Positions 55,223 to 64,000 of a stretch of DNA of 64,000 nucleotides are shown here, in pieces (position 1 is the stretch's first letter; the number at the start of each line of letters is the position of its first letter). Position numbers and translations under genes: made by a program. Source of the DNA: Agrobacterium cucumeris (lineage in GTDB: Bacteria; Pseudomonadota; Alphaproteobacteria; Rhizobiales; Rhizobiaceae); contig NZ_CP080389.1 in assembly GCF_030036535.1 (NCBI RefSeq), positions 237,851 through 301,850 on the forward strand. Reading direction: 5' to 3'. Below the pieces are notes generated by a model. It was not told where the DNA came from, searched no databases, and saw only the letters and a program-made list of their open reading frames with translations.

Positions 55223-56035
55223 TCAGCCTCCCCGCCGGATGGTGATCTTCTGTTGGCGCCAGCCAACGCCGGAGACGAGGATCGCCTTGTCGACCGCGTA
55301 GTCGACGATCATCATGTCATTCTTCATCCGGTAATTGACGATGCGGTTCTGGCCGCCCGAGACGACGAAGAGCACTGGCGCATCCTGCCCCGAGATCGAT
55401 TTCGAAAACTGGATGTAGGTTTTGACGCCATCCGAATAGACCCGTTTCGGCTTCCAGGGCGCCGAGCCACTCACGGAGTACGAGAAGTTCAGTTTGTCGG
55501 GCGCCGTGCCGGGAATGCCGCCGGTCTCGAGCCGGGAATTGATGTCGGCGAGCTTGGTCGATACGTCCTCCGGATATTCGAAGCCGATGCGCGCCATGTA
55601 CTGGCTCGGATGGGATTTCAGCTGGATGTGGTAGGTGCGCCGCGATGTGGTGACCACCATCGAGGTAACGAGTCCCGGTTCCGACGGCTTGACGATCAAA
55701 TGGATCGCCTGCCCGCCCGTGGCGCCGGAAGTCGCCGGTTCGACCTTCCAACGAACCGTGTCACCGACAAGCACATCGCGGACGATCTCGCCGCCTTGCA
55801 ATTCGATATCGCAGACTTGAAGCGGCGAGCAGACGACCGACGGCTGGGTTTCTCCGAACAGGAAAATGACCTTGCCATCCGGGCCGGTCGTCACCAGCCC
55901 CGATGTCCCGCGCCACTTCCTGGAAATGTTGGTGCCCTTCACCTCGTTGTTTGTCATGCTCTGCGCCTCGATGCCGCTCGCGAGGACGAGCGTGGCCAAG
56001 CAGCCGGCGGCTGCGATCAATCCTGTTCTGTGCAT
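55223..56035 (-). CDS. trbG: TrbG, VirB9-like outer-membrane core protein
   Basis: 270 residues with a signal peptide ([19 protein letters not shown]). VirB9/TrbG domain: [20 protein letters not shown], then [20 protein letters not shown] and the C-terminal [20 protein letters not shown]. Forms the outer-membrane ring with TrbH and TrbI. It starts 18 nt after trbF. Confidence 0.94.
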   Translation of the reverse strand: MHRTGLIAAAGCLATLVLASGIEAQSMTNNEVKGTNISRKWRGTSGLVTTGPDGKVIFLFGETQPSVVCSPLQVCDIELQGGEIVRDVLVGDTVRWKVEPATSGATGGQAIHLIVKPSEPGLVTSMVVTTSRRTYHIQLKSHPSQYMARIGFEYPEDVSTKLADINSRLETGGIPGTAPDKLNFSYSVSGSAPWKPKRVYSDGVKTYIQFSKSISGQDAPVLFVVSGGQNRIVNYRMKNDMMIVDYAVDKAILVSGVGWRQQKITIRRGG

Positions 56036-56052
56036 TGAGAAATCCCCTGCCC

Positions 56053-56715
56053 TTAAAGCTGCGCTGTCCAGTCGAAATCCCGGACATAGAGACCGATCGG
56101 ATTGAGACGGATGGTCGCCTCATCCTGCGGTGCGGTGAGCGTGACCGTTGCGATCCCGCGGAACCGGCGCGTGCCGATTTCCTTGCCCTTGCGGTCGCGT
56201 TCGTACTCGGTCCAGTCGATCTGATAAGTCTGGTTCGAGAGCGCCACGATGTTGTTGACCTCGATGGCAACGGTCGAGGACTTCGCTTTCTCGAACGGCG
56301 AGTTGCTCCGGAACCAGTCATTGATCTTCTGCGTCGACGGATCGGAGGTCCGAAGCAGCGCATAGGTCCGATCGATATATTGCTTCTGCACCACGGCATC
56401 CGGCGTAATGCTGCGGAAGCTGGTCACGAAGTTGCCGAGCGTGGCGCGCACCACCCGGACATCGGCATATTCGATCTGTTCGGGGAACCCTGACGTCACC
56501 GAGGTTCCAAGCTTGTCGACCTGGACGATGTAAGGCACCAATTTGACCTGAGTGCTCAAGTACATCGAATAGCTAAAGCCGATGACCGCCATTGTCAGAC
56601 CGAGGATGCCGACAATGCGCCATGCGTCGGCGGCCTTTACGTAAGAGCCGTATCGTTCATTCCATTCCTGGCGTGCGGCGAGGTACGGGTTTTCGGGGGC
56701 GCGGTTCGCTGCCAT
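56053..56715 (-). CDS. trbF: TrbF, VirB8-like inner-membrane assembly factor
   Basis: 220 residues. One membrane helix ([20 protein letters not shown]) then a periplasmic VirB8-type domain ([20 protein letters not shown], then [20 protein letters not shown]). Nucleates the channel. Starts 24 nt after trbL. Confidence 0.93.
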   Translation of the reverse strand: MAANRAPENPYLAARQEWNERYGSYVKAADAWRIVGILGLTMAVIGFSYSMYLSTQVKLVPYIVQVDKLGTSVTSGFPEQIEYADVRVVRATLGNFVTSFRSITPDAVVQKQYIDRTYALLRTSDPSTQKINDWFRSNSPFEKAKSSTVAIEVNNIVALSNQTYQIDWTEYERDRKGKEIGTRRFRGIATVTLTAPQDEATIRLNPIGLYVRDFDWTAQL

Positions 56716-56739
56716 CGATCCATCACTTTCTAATTGCGG

Positions 56740-57918
56740 TTAGTCTTTGCGTTCGGGAGGTGGCTTTGGTCCGCTATGCCCGCTACGCGCCTGGTCGAGC
56801 TTGGCGTTGGCAAGACCGAGGATCGAACCTGCATAGGCGCCGGGAGAACCGATGGCCTTCTCCTTGGCGGCCGAGCCTGCCGCATGTCCGGCCGATCCGA
56901 TGCCAGCTCCGATCCCGCGAAGCATTGCGCCGGCGACGGATGAACCTGCAGCTCGGGCAGCCTGACCAGCCGCGAAGCCGGTCCCCGCGGCACCCGCTGC
57001 GAGGAAGCCAGCGCCTGTGGCGAAGGACGCGGCCTGCCCACCGTGCCGGATTGCTTCCATTCCGCCTGAGACAGAAGCTCCCTGCACGACGCCCTGCATG
57101 ATGTTCGGGACGTAGATGGCGACAATGAAGACGACGACCGCAATGCCGGCGATCGCAAGTGCCGTCTGGAATTGGTCTCCAATGTCAGGTTCGTTTGCCA
57201 ATCCGATCAGCACTTCCGATCCGATGCGCGAGATCATCACAAGCGCCATGAGCTTCATTCCGACCGAGAATGCGTAGACTAGGTATCGGACGGCGAAGTC
57301 CTTCGTATAGGACGAACCGCCAAGGCCGAGCATGATCATGCCGGCGAGAAGGCCGATATACATTTCGACCATGACCGACACAAAAATCGCTGCAACGAGC
57401 GAGAATGAGATGACCACGACGACCATTGCAAAAGCAGCCGAGATCGCCAGCGCATTGTCCTCAAAAAGACCGAACTGAATCTTTTCCGACATCTTCGTTG
57501 CGACGGCGAGTCCGGCATTGAAGACGTCGGCTGGTGACGCGGTCCCGCCACCAGCACCAATCTGGAACAGGCTGTCGACTACCGCCTTGGCGAAGGTGGG
57601 ACCCTGCGCCAACACGAAGGCGAAGAAGCCGACGAACATGATCCGCCGGACAAGCTCGGCGAACCAGCTGTCAAGCGATGCGGCCTGTAGTGCCAGCCAG
57701 ACGGCGGCGATGCCGATTTCGATCGTCGCCAGGATCCAGAATAACGATTTCGCCGCATCCATGACCGTGGTTTCCCACCCCTTCGCGGCCGTGGTGATCT
57801 GGCTCTGCAATGAGGTTAACACCGAGCCTTCCTGGGCGAAGGCTGGCTGGGCCGCCAGTGCGCAGAAGGTCGCAAGCAGCATCGCTGCCCTGAACCGTTG
57901 AAAAGGTATCCCCGTCAT
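56740..57918 (-). CDS. trbL: TrbL, VirB6-like polytopic membrane protein
   Basis: 392 residues with several membrane helices (FWILATIEIGIAAVWLALQA, FAMVVVVISFSLVAAIFVSV, LLAGMIMLGLGGSS and others) and a hydrophilic C-terminal tail rich in Gly/Ala (GFLAAGAAGTGFAAGQAARA). Forms the inner-membrane pore. Begins with a cleavable signal-like segment ending PAFAQ. Starts 4 nt after trbK. Confidence 0.93.
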   Translation of the reverse strand: MTGIPFQRFRAAMLLATFCALAAQPAFAQEGSVLTSLQSQITTAAKGWETTVMDAAKSLFWILATIEIGIAAVWLALQAASLDSWFAELVRRIMFVGFFAFVLAQGPTFAKAVVDSLFQIGAGGGTASPADVFNAGLAVATKMSEKIQFGLFEDNALAISAAFAMVVVVISFSLVAAIFVSVMVEMYIGLLAGMIMLGLGGSSYTKDFAVRYLVYAFSVGMKLMALVMISRIGSEVLIGLANEPDIGDQFQTALAIAGIAVVVFIVAIYVPNIMQGVVQGASVSGGMEAIRHGGQAASFATGAGFLAAGAAGTGFAAGQAARAAGSSVAGAMLRGIGAGIGSAGHAAGSAAKEKAIGSPGAYAGSILGLANAKLDQARSGHSGPKPPPERKD

Positions 57919-57922
57919 CTGC

Positions 57923-58099
57923 TCACCACTCGACCTTCATTCTCTCGCCGCCAGAGGTCGGATACTTCTTGGAGGTGCCAAAGAACTGTTCGCGACGCTC
58001 CTGCGCAGCCTGCTTTTCGGAGATGAGCAGCCAGATGCCGGTGCTGCCGGCCGCCACGATGGCCGCGAGTGTGAGCAGGATCAGTTTCGTTCTCACCAT
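57923..58099 (-). CDS. trbK: TrbK entry-exclusion protein
   Basis: 58 residues from ATG 58099, overlapping the trbJ stop by 7 nt. One membrane helix (LILLTLAAIVAAGSTGIWLL) and a short exported tail. There is no lipobox cysteine, unlike RP4 TrbK. The tail RREQFF...SGGERMKVEW closely repeats the C-terminus of TrbJ. By place it is the surface-exclusion factor of Ti-type systems. Confidence 0.8.
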   Translation of the reverse strand: MVRTKLILLTLAAIVAAGSTGIWLLISEKQAAQERREQFFGTSKKYPTSGGERMKVEW

Positions 58100-58896
58100 T
58101 CCACCTTCATCTTCTCGCCGCCGGACGTCGACGGGGCTGTCGCGCTGAAGAATTTCTCTCGTCGCGCCTGAGCCAGGTCCTTGTCGGTCTGCTCGGTCTG
58201 CAGCCAAGTCCCCATCATCGTCATTTGCTGGGAGACGAGACCGCGCAGTTTCTGCATCTGCGCGACCTGCTGTGCGGCGATCTCGTGCCCAACCTGGAGG
58301 GCCTTCATCTGCCCATCGGCGGTCTCGGACATCGATCGTAGCGAGGACATCGTGCCTTCCTCGCTGTCGAACTGATCGGCCGTCAGGCTTGCCGCTTTCA
58401 GGGTGCTGGCGATCGTGTCCCGGTTGGTATCGGACCACGACTGGTAGCTGGAGGAAAAGCTTGTCGCGCCCGGCAGGTTGGCCCTGAGGCTTGAATAGCT
58501 CTGGAAGCGCTGCTGCAGCACATCGTCTGCATTGCCCATCGAAAACGAAATGCTCTGGCCCTGGTCGATGAGGCTGCGCAACTGATTGAGGTCGCTTTCG
58601 ACCTGTCCCCAGATATGCGACGGGAGGGTCGCCGTATTCTGCAGCAGGTTCTGGTAGATATTGAGCTGCGTTTCGATCTGTTGCGCGAGCTGGCTGATCT
58701 GGGTGAGCTGGTTCTGGATTTGCTCGCCGGATTGGCCAACGAGGGATACGAGTTCTCCATTGTTGAGGACCTGCGTCCATTCGGTCGCTGCACCTGTGGC
58801 GGTGCCGGCACGCGCTGGCGCGGCTGCACTTAGTGCAACGATTACAGCCACCAGACTGACGACGAATCTATTCGAAGTTGAGCAGCGACGCGGCAT
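58093..58896 (-). CDS. trbJ: TrbJ, VirB5-like minor pilus protein
   Basis: 267 residues with a signal peptide (VVSLVAVIVALSAAAPARA). Helical VirB5/TrbJ domain with Gln-rich coiled segments (QIQNQLTQISQLAQQIETQL, then QKLRGLVSQQMTMMGTWLQT). The end RREKFF...SGGEKMKVEW is shared with TrbK. Overlaps trbE by 29 nt. Confidence 0.93.
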   Translation of the reverse strand: MPRRCSTSNRFVVSLVAVIVALSAAAPARAGTATGAATEWTQVLNNGELVSLVGQSGEQIQNQLTQISQLAQQIETQLNIYQNLLQNTATLPSHIWGQVESDLNQLRSLIDQGQSISFSMGNADDVLQQRFQSYSSLRANLPGATSFSSSYQSWSDTNRDTIASTLKAASLTADQFDSEEGTMSSLRSMSETADGQMKALQVGHEIAAQQVAQMQKLRGLVSQQMTMMGTWLQTEQTDKDLAQARREKFFSATAPSTSGGEKMKVEW

Positions 58897-61324
58897 CGTG
58901 AACTCCTCTCATTTGAAGCCAGTGAACCGGCCAGTCGCGGCCGTGTTCGGAACTAAGCGTGCGAATGCGCTTCAAGTCTTCCTTGCCGGATGCGCCAACG
59001 AAGCTCAGCGCCACGGGGCCGAGCGCCATATCGAACAACCGACGGCCTTCGGGGGTGACGACGTAGTATTCGCGTTTGGGAATGGCGTTCGAAACGATCT
59101 CGATCTGTCGCTCGTTAAAGCCGATCCGTTCGTAGAATTCGCGCGTCCCAGATTCCCTTGCGGCGCCGTTCGGCAAGCAAATTTTCGTTGGGCAGGATTC
59201 CTTCAGCACATCGATAATACCCGAGCGTTCGGCGTCGGAGATCGACTGCGTGGCGAGTACAACGGCGCAATTGGCCTTGCGCAGCACCTTGAGCCACTCG
59301 CGGATCTTGCTGCGGAATACCGGATGACCGAGCATCAGCCAGGCCTCGTCGAGCACGATCAGGCTCGGGGAACCGTCGAGACGCTTCTCGATCCGCCGGA
59401 ACAAGTAGGTTAGCACGGGCACAAGATTGCGCTCGCCCATGTTCATAAGGTGCTCGATCTCGAAGGTCTGGAATGCGCCGAGGGAAAGGCCGTCCTGTTC
59501 CGCGTCGAGAAGCTGGCCCATCGGGCCGTCGACCGTGTAGTGATGAAGCGCGTCCTTGATCTCGCGCATCTGGACGCCGCTGACGAAGTCTGACAGGGAC
59601 CGTCCGGCCGCGCTGCCCATCAATCCGATCTGGCGAGAGATCGCGTTGCGATGATCAGGGGTGATGGCAACACCCTGAAGGGCGACCAACATTTCGATCC
59701 ATTCCGTTGCCCAGGCGCGATCCGCATCGCTCGCGAGGTCCGATAGTGGGCAGAAGGCCAGCGCCTTTGCCTCTTCTTGGGCGTCGCCACCGATCTCATA
59801 GTGATCGCCGCCGGCGGCGAGCGTCAGCGGCAGGAGCGAGTTCCCCTTATCGAAAGCGAAGATCTGGGCGCGTTCGTACCGTCGGAACTGCGCTGCGATT
59901 AGTGCCAGCAGCGTCGACTTGCCCGAGCCGGTCGGCCCGAAGATCAGGGTGTGACCGACGTCATCGACATGGAGGTTCAACCGGAACGGAGTCGAGCCGC
60001 TCGCCACCTGCATAAGGGGTGGCGAGTTCGGCGGGTAGAATGGGCACGGCGCCGCCGGGCTGCCGGACCAGACCGAGTTCAGCGGGACCAGATCGGCGAG
60101 ATTGCTGGTGTTGATTAGCGGCTCGCGGATGTTGCAGTACCAATTGCCGGGCAGGCTGCCGAGATAGGCGTCGGTGGCGTTGAGGGTCTCAATCCTTGCG
60201 CCGAATCCTTCCGCCTGGATCAGCCGGCGAATGGCTTCCGCTTTTTCCTGGAGAGCCTCACGGTCGTGATCAAACAGGACGATGACAGGCGTGTAGTAGC
60301 CGTAGGCAACCAGCTGCGAGGAGGCTTGCGCGATGGCATCCTCAGTCTCGGCTACCATGGTCATGGCATCCTGGTCGACGGAGCGGCTTTGCGTCTGGAA
60401 GAGCTGATCGAAGAACGGCCGTACCTTCTGCTGCCATTTCTTGCGGGTGCGTTCGAGTTTCTGCCGTGCCTCTTCCGCATCGAGGAAGATGAAGCGCGAT
60501 GACCAGCGATAGGTGAGCGGCATCAGGTCCAGGCTGTTGAGAATCCCCGGCCAGCTCTCGGCCGGCAGGCCATCGATTGCCACAACCGCGAGAAACCGAT
60601 TCTCGACCTTCGGCGTCAGGCCATGCTCGAGCTCGGCTGTCGCAATCCAGTCGAGATACATCGGGGCATCCGGCAATCTGATCGGATGGTTTTCGCCGGT
60701 GACGCAAAAGCGAACGAATTGTAGCAACTCGTCATAGCGGGCGAGCCGCTCCCCTCCCCTCTCCGCGACTTCGCGCGTCTCCATGCGCCGGATCGAAAGA
60801 GTGTTGGCAAAATACTGCTCGATCTCGCGGATGGCGTTCCTGAAGATGAAGAGCACCGTGTCGGCATAGCTCTTCTTGCGGCTCTCCTCGTCCGAGTAAA
60901 TGTATTTGCTCAGCGCGGTCTTTTTGGACTCCAGGGGCCGATAGGTGAGGACGAGCGCGTGCTTGCTCTCGAAATGCCCCTGCTCGCGCCCGAAATGCGC
61001 CCGCCGCTCGGCGTCGATCGCGCGCGTGACCGCATCTGGAAAGTGGCAGCGATCGTCAGACGGATAGTCGAATGTCGGGATGCGAACGGCTTCGACCTGG
61101 ATCATCCAGCCGCTCCCGAGCCGCGACAGGATCGTATTGATCTGCCGTGACAGGTCGTTGCGCTCGAGATCGGTAGCACTTTCGGAGTCGGGTCCCGCAA
61201 AATACCAGCCGGCCATCAGGCTTCCGTCTTTCAACAGAAGGACGCCATTGTCGACGAGGCCGGCATAGGGGACGAGATCCGCAAAGGATGGGCCGGTGGC
61301 CCGGAAGCGTTTCAGAGCAACCAT
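58868..61324 (-). CDS. trbE: TrbE, VirB4-like ATPase
   Basis: 818 residues. CagE/TrbE N-terminal domain then the ATPase with Walker A FGPTGSGKSTLLALI and Walker B SLIVLDEAWLMLGHPVF. Motif VVLATQSISDAERSG follows. Powers pilus assembly and substrate passage. Starts 9 nt after trbD. Confidence 0.96.
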   Translation of the reverse strand: MVALKRFRATGPSFADLVPYAGLVDNGVLLLKDGSLMAGWYFAGPDSESATDLERNDLSRQINTILSRLGSGWMIQVEAVRIPTFDYPSDDRCHFPDAVTRAIDAERRAHFGREQGHFESKHALVLTYRPLESKKTALSKYIYSDEESRKKSYADTVLFIFRNAIREIEQYFANTLSIRRMETREVAERGGERLARYDELLQFVRFCVTGENHPIRLPDAPMYLDWIATAELEHGLTPKVENRFLAVVAIDGLPAESWPGILNSLDLMPLTYRWSSRFIFLDAEEARQKLERTRKKWQQKVRPFFDQLFQTQSRSVDQDAMTMVAETEDAIAQASSQLVAYGYYTPVIVLFDHDREALQEKAEAIRRLIQAEGFGARIETLNATDAYLGSLPGNWYCNIREPLINTSNLADLVPLNSVWSGSPAAPCPFYPPNSPPLMQVASGSTPFRLNLHVDDVGHTLIFGPTGSGKSTLLALIAAQFRRYERAQIFAFDKGNSLLPLTLAAGGDHYEIGGDAQEEAKALAFCPLSDLASDADRAWATEWIEMLVALQGVAITPDHRNAISRQIGLMGSAAGRSLSDFVSGVQMREIKDALHHYTVDGPMGQLLDAEQDGLSLGAFQTFEIEHLMNMGERNLVPVLTYLFRRIEKRLDGSPSLIVLDEAWLMLGHPVFRSKIREWLKVLRKANCAVVLATQSISDAERSGIIDVLKESCPTKICLPNGAARESGTREFYERIGFNERQIEIVSNAIPKREYYVVTPEGRRLFDMALGPVALSFVGASGKEDLKRIRTLSSEHGRDWPVHWLQMRGVHDAASLLNFE

Positions 61325-61333
61325 GGCTTGCCC

Positions 61334-61633
61334 TCAATACCGGCGCCATGGCGAGGAGGTCGCCTTGTAGTAATGCTTGTACGAGACATGGCGGATATAG
61401 ACCTGTCGCATCAGCGGGTCCGCCTTTGCCATCATTCTCAGGAGGCCGACGACGACGATCCAGACGGCAACGCCGAAGAGCGCGGAATAGATCGTCAGAA
61501 CGACGAAGATGAGGATGACTGCAGCAAGACCGGTGATCAGCACCAACTCCCGGTCCGCGCCCATCAGCAGGTTCGGACGCGACAGCGCCCGATGAATGCG
61601 GTTGCGTTGCAGGCCAGACAGGGACTCAGCCAT
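61334..61633 (-). CDS. trbD: TrbD, VirB3-like inner-membrane protein
   Basis: 99 residues from ATG 61633, overlapping trbC by 8 nt. [20 protein letters not shown] precedes two adjacent membrane helices ([20 protein letters not shown], then [18 protein letters not shown]). Conserved end [15 protein letters not shown]. Works with TrbE. Confidence 0.93.
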   Translation of the reverse strand: MAESLSGLQRNRIHRALSRPNLLMGADRELVLITGLAAVILIFVVLTIYSALFGVAVWIVVVGLLRMMAKADPLMRQVYIRHVSYKHYYKATSSPWRRY

Positions 61634-62009
61634 GAGCCCCCTCCCCTTCCCCGCTTTGATTGATTGAGATGGTCTGCTCGTCGGGCAGTCCGATCGAGGC
61701 ACCGGTTGCGCCAAAAAGGCCGACGATGTTGGTGGCGCCAAGCAGGATGCCAGCGACGAGCACGATGTACATGAGCCGCCGCGCGAAATCGTTCAGTTCG
61801 CCGCCGAAGATTAGCATGCCGCCGGCGATCGCGACGGCTGCAAGCGCAATGGCGCCGGCAACTGGTCCGGTGATCGATTCCTGGATCTGCTGCAGCGGCC
61901 CTTCCCAGGGAAGACTGCCGCCGGAACTGGCGAGCGCCGGCGAGACCGAGGCAAGAGCGATGGGTGCCGCAAGGAGTACAGCGGCGATGAATGCGTTTCT
62001 ACGCGACAT
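61626..62009 (-). CDS. trbC: TrbC pilin
   Basis: 127 residues, long signal peptide ([26 protein letters not shown]) and two membrane helices ([20 protein letters not shown] and [20 protein letters not shown]), as in VirB2/TrbC propilins. TraF probably processes it. Overlaps trbB by 11 nt. Confidence 0.93.
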   Translation of the reverse strand: MSRRNAFIAAVLLAAPIALASVSPALASSGGSLPWEGPLQQIQESITGPVAGAIALAAVAIAGGMLIFGGELNDFARRLMYIVLVAGILLGATNIVGLFGATGASIGLPDEQTISINQSGEGEGAHG

Positions 62010-62976
62010 GGCGCGCCTCCTGTTCTTCCGTAAGCTGGTCGGATTCGATTTCGTATTGGCCGCCCGCGAAGCGCTCGACCTGGATGACGTCGCGAACGCG
62101 CCGCCCGCGCGGCGTTCGCTCGATCGAGACGACGAGATCGACCGCTTCCCCGATCACTTCATGCATCGGCTGCTGGCTGGCTTCGGCAGTTAGCTGCTCG
62201 AGGCGGCGTAGCGCCGACATAGCGGTGTTGGAATGGATGGTGGCCACGCCTCCGGGATGGCCCGTGTTCCATGCTTTCAGCAACGTGAGCGCAGCGCCGT
62301 CGCGGACCTCGCCCACGACGATCCGGTCTGGGCGCAGACGCATGGTGCTCTTCAAGAGCCGTGCCATGTCAACGGTATCGCTGGTGTGGAGAAGAACAGC
62401 GTTCTCGGCCGCGCACTGGATCTCGGCGGTGTCTTCCAGGATGACGAGGCGGTCTTCCGGGGCAGACTTGACGATTTCGTCGATGACGGCATTTGCGAGC
62501 GTCGTCTTGCCCGACCCGGTGCCCCCGGATATGATGATGTTGAGCCGGGACGAAATCGCGCTGCGGATAGTCGAAGCCTGGTGTTCGGTCATCACGCCGG
62601 AGCGCACATAGTCATCGAGCCGGATCAGGCGCGAGGCTCGGCGGCGAATGGTGAACGCCGGCTTGGCGACAACGGGAGGCAACAGCCCTTCGAAGCGGTG
62701 ACCGCCGATCGGTAGCTCCCCGGATATGATTGGTTGCTCGGTATCGACCTCGGATTGGAGCGCATGCGCGACCGTTCCGATCACCATCTCGGCGGCGGCA
62801 GGCGACATCTCACCGGCAGGCGCGACGCCATGACCGAGCCGTTCGATGAAGAGCTTGCCATCGGGATTGAGCATGATTTCGACAACCGTTGAGTCTTCCA
62901 GCGCAAAGCAGAGCTGGTCGCCCAGTGCCTCCTGGAGTTTGCGGACAAGTCGAGGATGAGATCGAAGCTGGTTCAC
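61999..62976 (-). CDS. trbB: TrbB, VirB11-like ATPase
   Basis: 325 residues from GTG 62976. RecA-like hexameric ATPase with Walker [16 protein letters not shown], Asp box [11 protein letters not shown] and Walker B region [19 protein letters not shown]. Switches the channel between pilus assembly and DNA export. Starts 12 nt after traI. Confidence 0.95.
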   Translation of the reverse strand: MNQLRSHPRLVRKLQEALGDQLCFALEDSTVVEIMLNPDGKLFIERLGHGVAPAGEMSPAAAEMVIGTVAHALQSEVDTEQPIISGELPIGGHRFEGLLPPVVAKPAFTIRRRASRLIRLDDYVRSGVMTEHQASTIRSAISSRLNIIISGGTGSGKTTLANAVIDEIVKSAPEDRLVILEDTAEIQCAAENAVLLHTSDTVDMARLLKSTMRLRPDRIVVGEVRDGAALTLLKAWNTGHPGGVATIHSNTAMSALRRLEQLTAEASQQPMHEVIGEAVDLVVSIERTPRGRRVRDVIQVERFAGGQYEIESDQLTEEQEARHVA

Positions 62977-62988
62977 GGCTTTTCTTTC

Positions 62989-63612
62989 TTACGCTGCTTG
63001 GCTGACGGCGCTGAGTTCGGAACGGTAGTTGGCAGGTCGGAGCCGTTGGAATGTGTCTGCATTCGCGGGAAGGGTCCCGGCGACAGCCATGGTCACCCCG
63101 ATCTTCTTCGGCTCCGCCAGCCGCTGCAGGGGCCAGCCAACACGAGCGAGGATCCGCTCGAAGCGGAGGTCGGTCACCGTGACGATCTCCGTGTAGCCGT
63201 TCGCCATGCACCACTCGATGATGCCCGCAAACATGGTCAGGGTCGCCTCATGGACGGAGCCGTCTCCCCTACCCTCCCCGAGAGTCGTATCGACGCAGAA
63301 GCGGGAACTCTCGATCATGGCGGTGTGCGCATTCAGCTGACCATCCGGCAGCAGCGTCGGAAAGATGTTCGTCACCATCGTCGCGCCAAGAGCCGGGAGT
63401 AGCCTGGCGCAACCAGTCACGGCGCCACCGTCGGAAATTGCGAGAACGTAGGTCGGCATAAGAGCGTCAAAGGCGTCCGCCTCTTGACCGTCGACGACTT
63501 TGACCTCCCAGCCCAGGCGCTCGGCAAAAACGCGCGCACGTAGCTGATGATGGCGGTGGAGAAGCCGAGCTTCTTGAATATTTCGCGGTTTGGAAATCGC
63601 GAGAATCTGCAT
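62989..63612 (-). CDS. traI: TraI autoinducer (acyl-homoserine lactone) synthase
   Basis: 207 residues, ATG 63612 with CGGAGAAA upstream. LuxI-family synthase: HHQLRARVFAERLGWEVKVV, then DAFDALMPTYVLAI and MIESSRFCVDT carry the conserved Arg, Trp, Asp, Glu and Arg residues. Makes the AHL ligand of TraR (3-oxo-C8-HSL in Ti plasmids; the chain length here is not predictable). First gene of the traI-trb operon, about 60 nt downstream of a perfect palindrome resembling a tra box. Confidence 0.95.
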   Translation of the reverse strand: MQILAISKPRNIQEARLLHRHHQLRARVFAERLGWEVKVVDGQEADAFDALMPTYVLAISDGGAVTGCARLLPALGATMVTNIFPTLLPDGQLNAHTAMIESSRFCVDTTLGEGRGDGSVHEATLTMFAGIIEWCMANGYTEIVTVTDLRFERILARVGWPLQRLAEPKKIGVTMAVAGTLPANADTFQRLRPANYRSELSAVSQAA

Positions 63613-63673
63613 GAATTTCTCCGTCGGATATTGGTCGGCGGGGAAATCAGCACGGAACAGATTCGGGTGGTAG

Positions 63674-63689
63674 TTGTAGGATCCTACAA
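63674..63689. promoter_or_regulatory. Candidate tra box upstream of traI (perfect palindrome)
   Basis: TTGTAGGATCCTACAA is a perfect 16-bp palindrome about 62 nt before the traI ATG, the usual place for TraR activation. Its left half is shared with the sites at 63771 and 30329. Confidence 0.68.
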
Positions 63690-63765
63690 GCCCGATTGGA
63701 GTGAGTCGCGGCGCAACCGTCCCCTTTTCCGCGAAAGCAGCCTTGTTCCCGCAACAATTCGGTTA

Positions 63766-63787
63766 GGCGGTTGTAGGATTCACAGTA
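63766..63787. promoter_or_regulatory. Second candidate tra box in the traI-rep region
   Basis: TTGTAGGATTCACAGT (63771-63786) is the exact inverse of the site between traC and traA. In Ti plasmids two tra boxes lie between traI and repA, and the repA-proximal one raises plasmid copy number. Confidence 0.65.
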
Positions 63788-63789
63788 AA

Positions 63790-64000
63790 ACAGACCATGA
63801 ACCTGTGGGAGTGACGTGCTTTCTAAGGCAATGTTTCTACGGCTAAAAATTGATTGCGTTGGACGCCTTCTTTCTTGAGCGTTAAGCTTTCGTTAACCAA
63901 AAAGCTCTTGCTCAAAATCCAGAATCGACGCTTATTGCCAGTGGCGGAACTTTTGAAGTTTCGCGAAAAATATCGCCACTGGCAAGAAATGGGTTTTGAG
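63790..64000. other. Leader region of an inferred repABC locus, with inverted repeats
   Basis: No gene starts before the edge. TTGCCAGTGGCG (63935-63946) and CGCCACTGGCAA (63974-63985) are perfect 12-bp arms 27 nt apart. Upstream, TTGAGC (63875-63880) and GCTCAA (63910-63915) flank GTTAAC-containing sequence. This is where Ti-type plasmids have the repA promoters and RepA/RepB sites; repABC itself is not visible. Confidence 0.5.

Overview
The window looks like part of a large RepABC-type plasmid of the Rhizobiaceae (Rhizobium/Agrobacterium/Sinorhizobium group). The main reason is a complete, quorum-controlled conjugation system of the Ti-plasmid type: traCDG and traAFBH diverging from an oriT, and a traI-trbBCDEJKLFGHI block whose upstream region appears to lead into a repABC locus just outside the right edge. 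GC-rich coding sequence, strong AGGAG ribosome binding sites and many ATGA stop/start overlaps fit this. No rRNA, tRNA or CRISPR array was seen.

Layout. (1) 1-6.5 kb: a catabolic and sensing cluster. It has a kinase of the hydroxylysine-kinase/APH fold, a class III aminotransferase-fold PLP enzyme, a periplasmic amino-acid-binding protein (cut by the window edge), a GntR/FCD regulator and a chemoreceptor. A shared AT-rich motif before the regulator and before the chemoreceptor suggests one regulon. (2) 6.7-27.6 kb: plasmid accessory block, mostly on the + strand. It holds a Toprim protein, DUF1419 and DUF3085 proteins, a 1,703-aa methylase-helicase, an MqsRA toxin-antitoxin pair, a ParB-like protein, an ArdC-like antirestriction protein, a Fic protein between two nearly identical DUF736 genes, several small unknown proteins, a WGR protein and a membrane-anchored nuclease. 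Many of these genes are preceded by 200-450 nt GC-rich leaders with long inverted repeats. (3) 27.7-36.2 kb: traG-traD-traC, oriT, traA-traF-traB-traH. (4) 36.2-38.2 kb: a DUF5615/DUF433 toxin-antitoxin pair, a small XRE regulator and the TraR antiactivator traM. (5) 38.2-52 kb: a cargo block rich in c-di-GMP, chemotaxis and pilus genes. It holds a PilZ protein, two TadE-like and one TadG-like pseudopilins, a globin-coupled chemoreceptor, a solute-binding protein coupled to a GGDEF-EAL protein, an AraC regulator, a LuxR-type regulator and a second GGDEF protein. (6) 52-63.6 kb: traR, a 73-aa unknown gene, then the trb type IV secretion operon ending in traI, all read leftward. (7) 63.6-64 kb: tra-box-like sites and inverted repeats before the inferred repABC.

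How the parts work together. TraI should make an acyl-homoserine lactone that TraR binds. TraR-AHL would act at a variant tra box present both between traC and traA and beside traI. TraM would hold TraR in check. TraA nicks oriT, TraG couples the DNA to the Trb channel, and the accessory block plausibly protects or processes the entering DNA. The most unusual feature is the block between traM and traR. Three of its transcription units share a roughly 36-nt composite upstream element (a TTAA-N7-TTAA-like half, exactly 10 nt, then a CAAATTTG-like dyad). That suggests one regulator, possibly CtrA-like, coordinating a plasmid-borne surface-attachment programme next to the mating genes.
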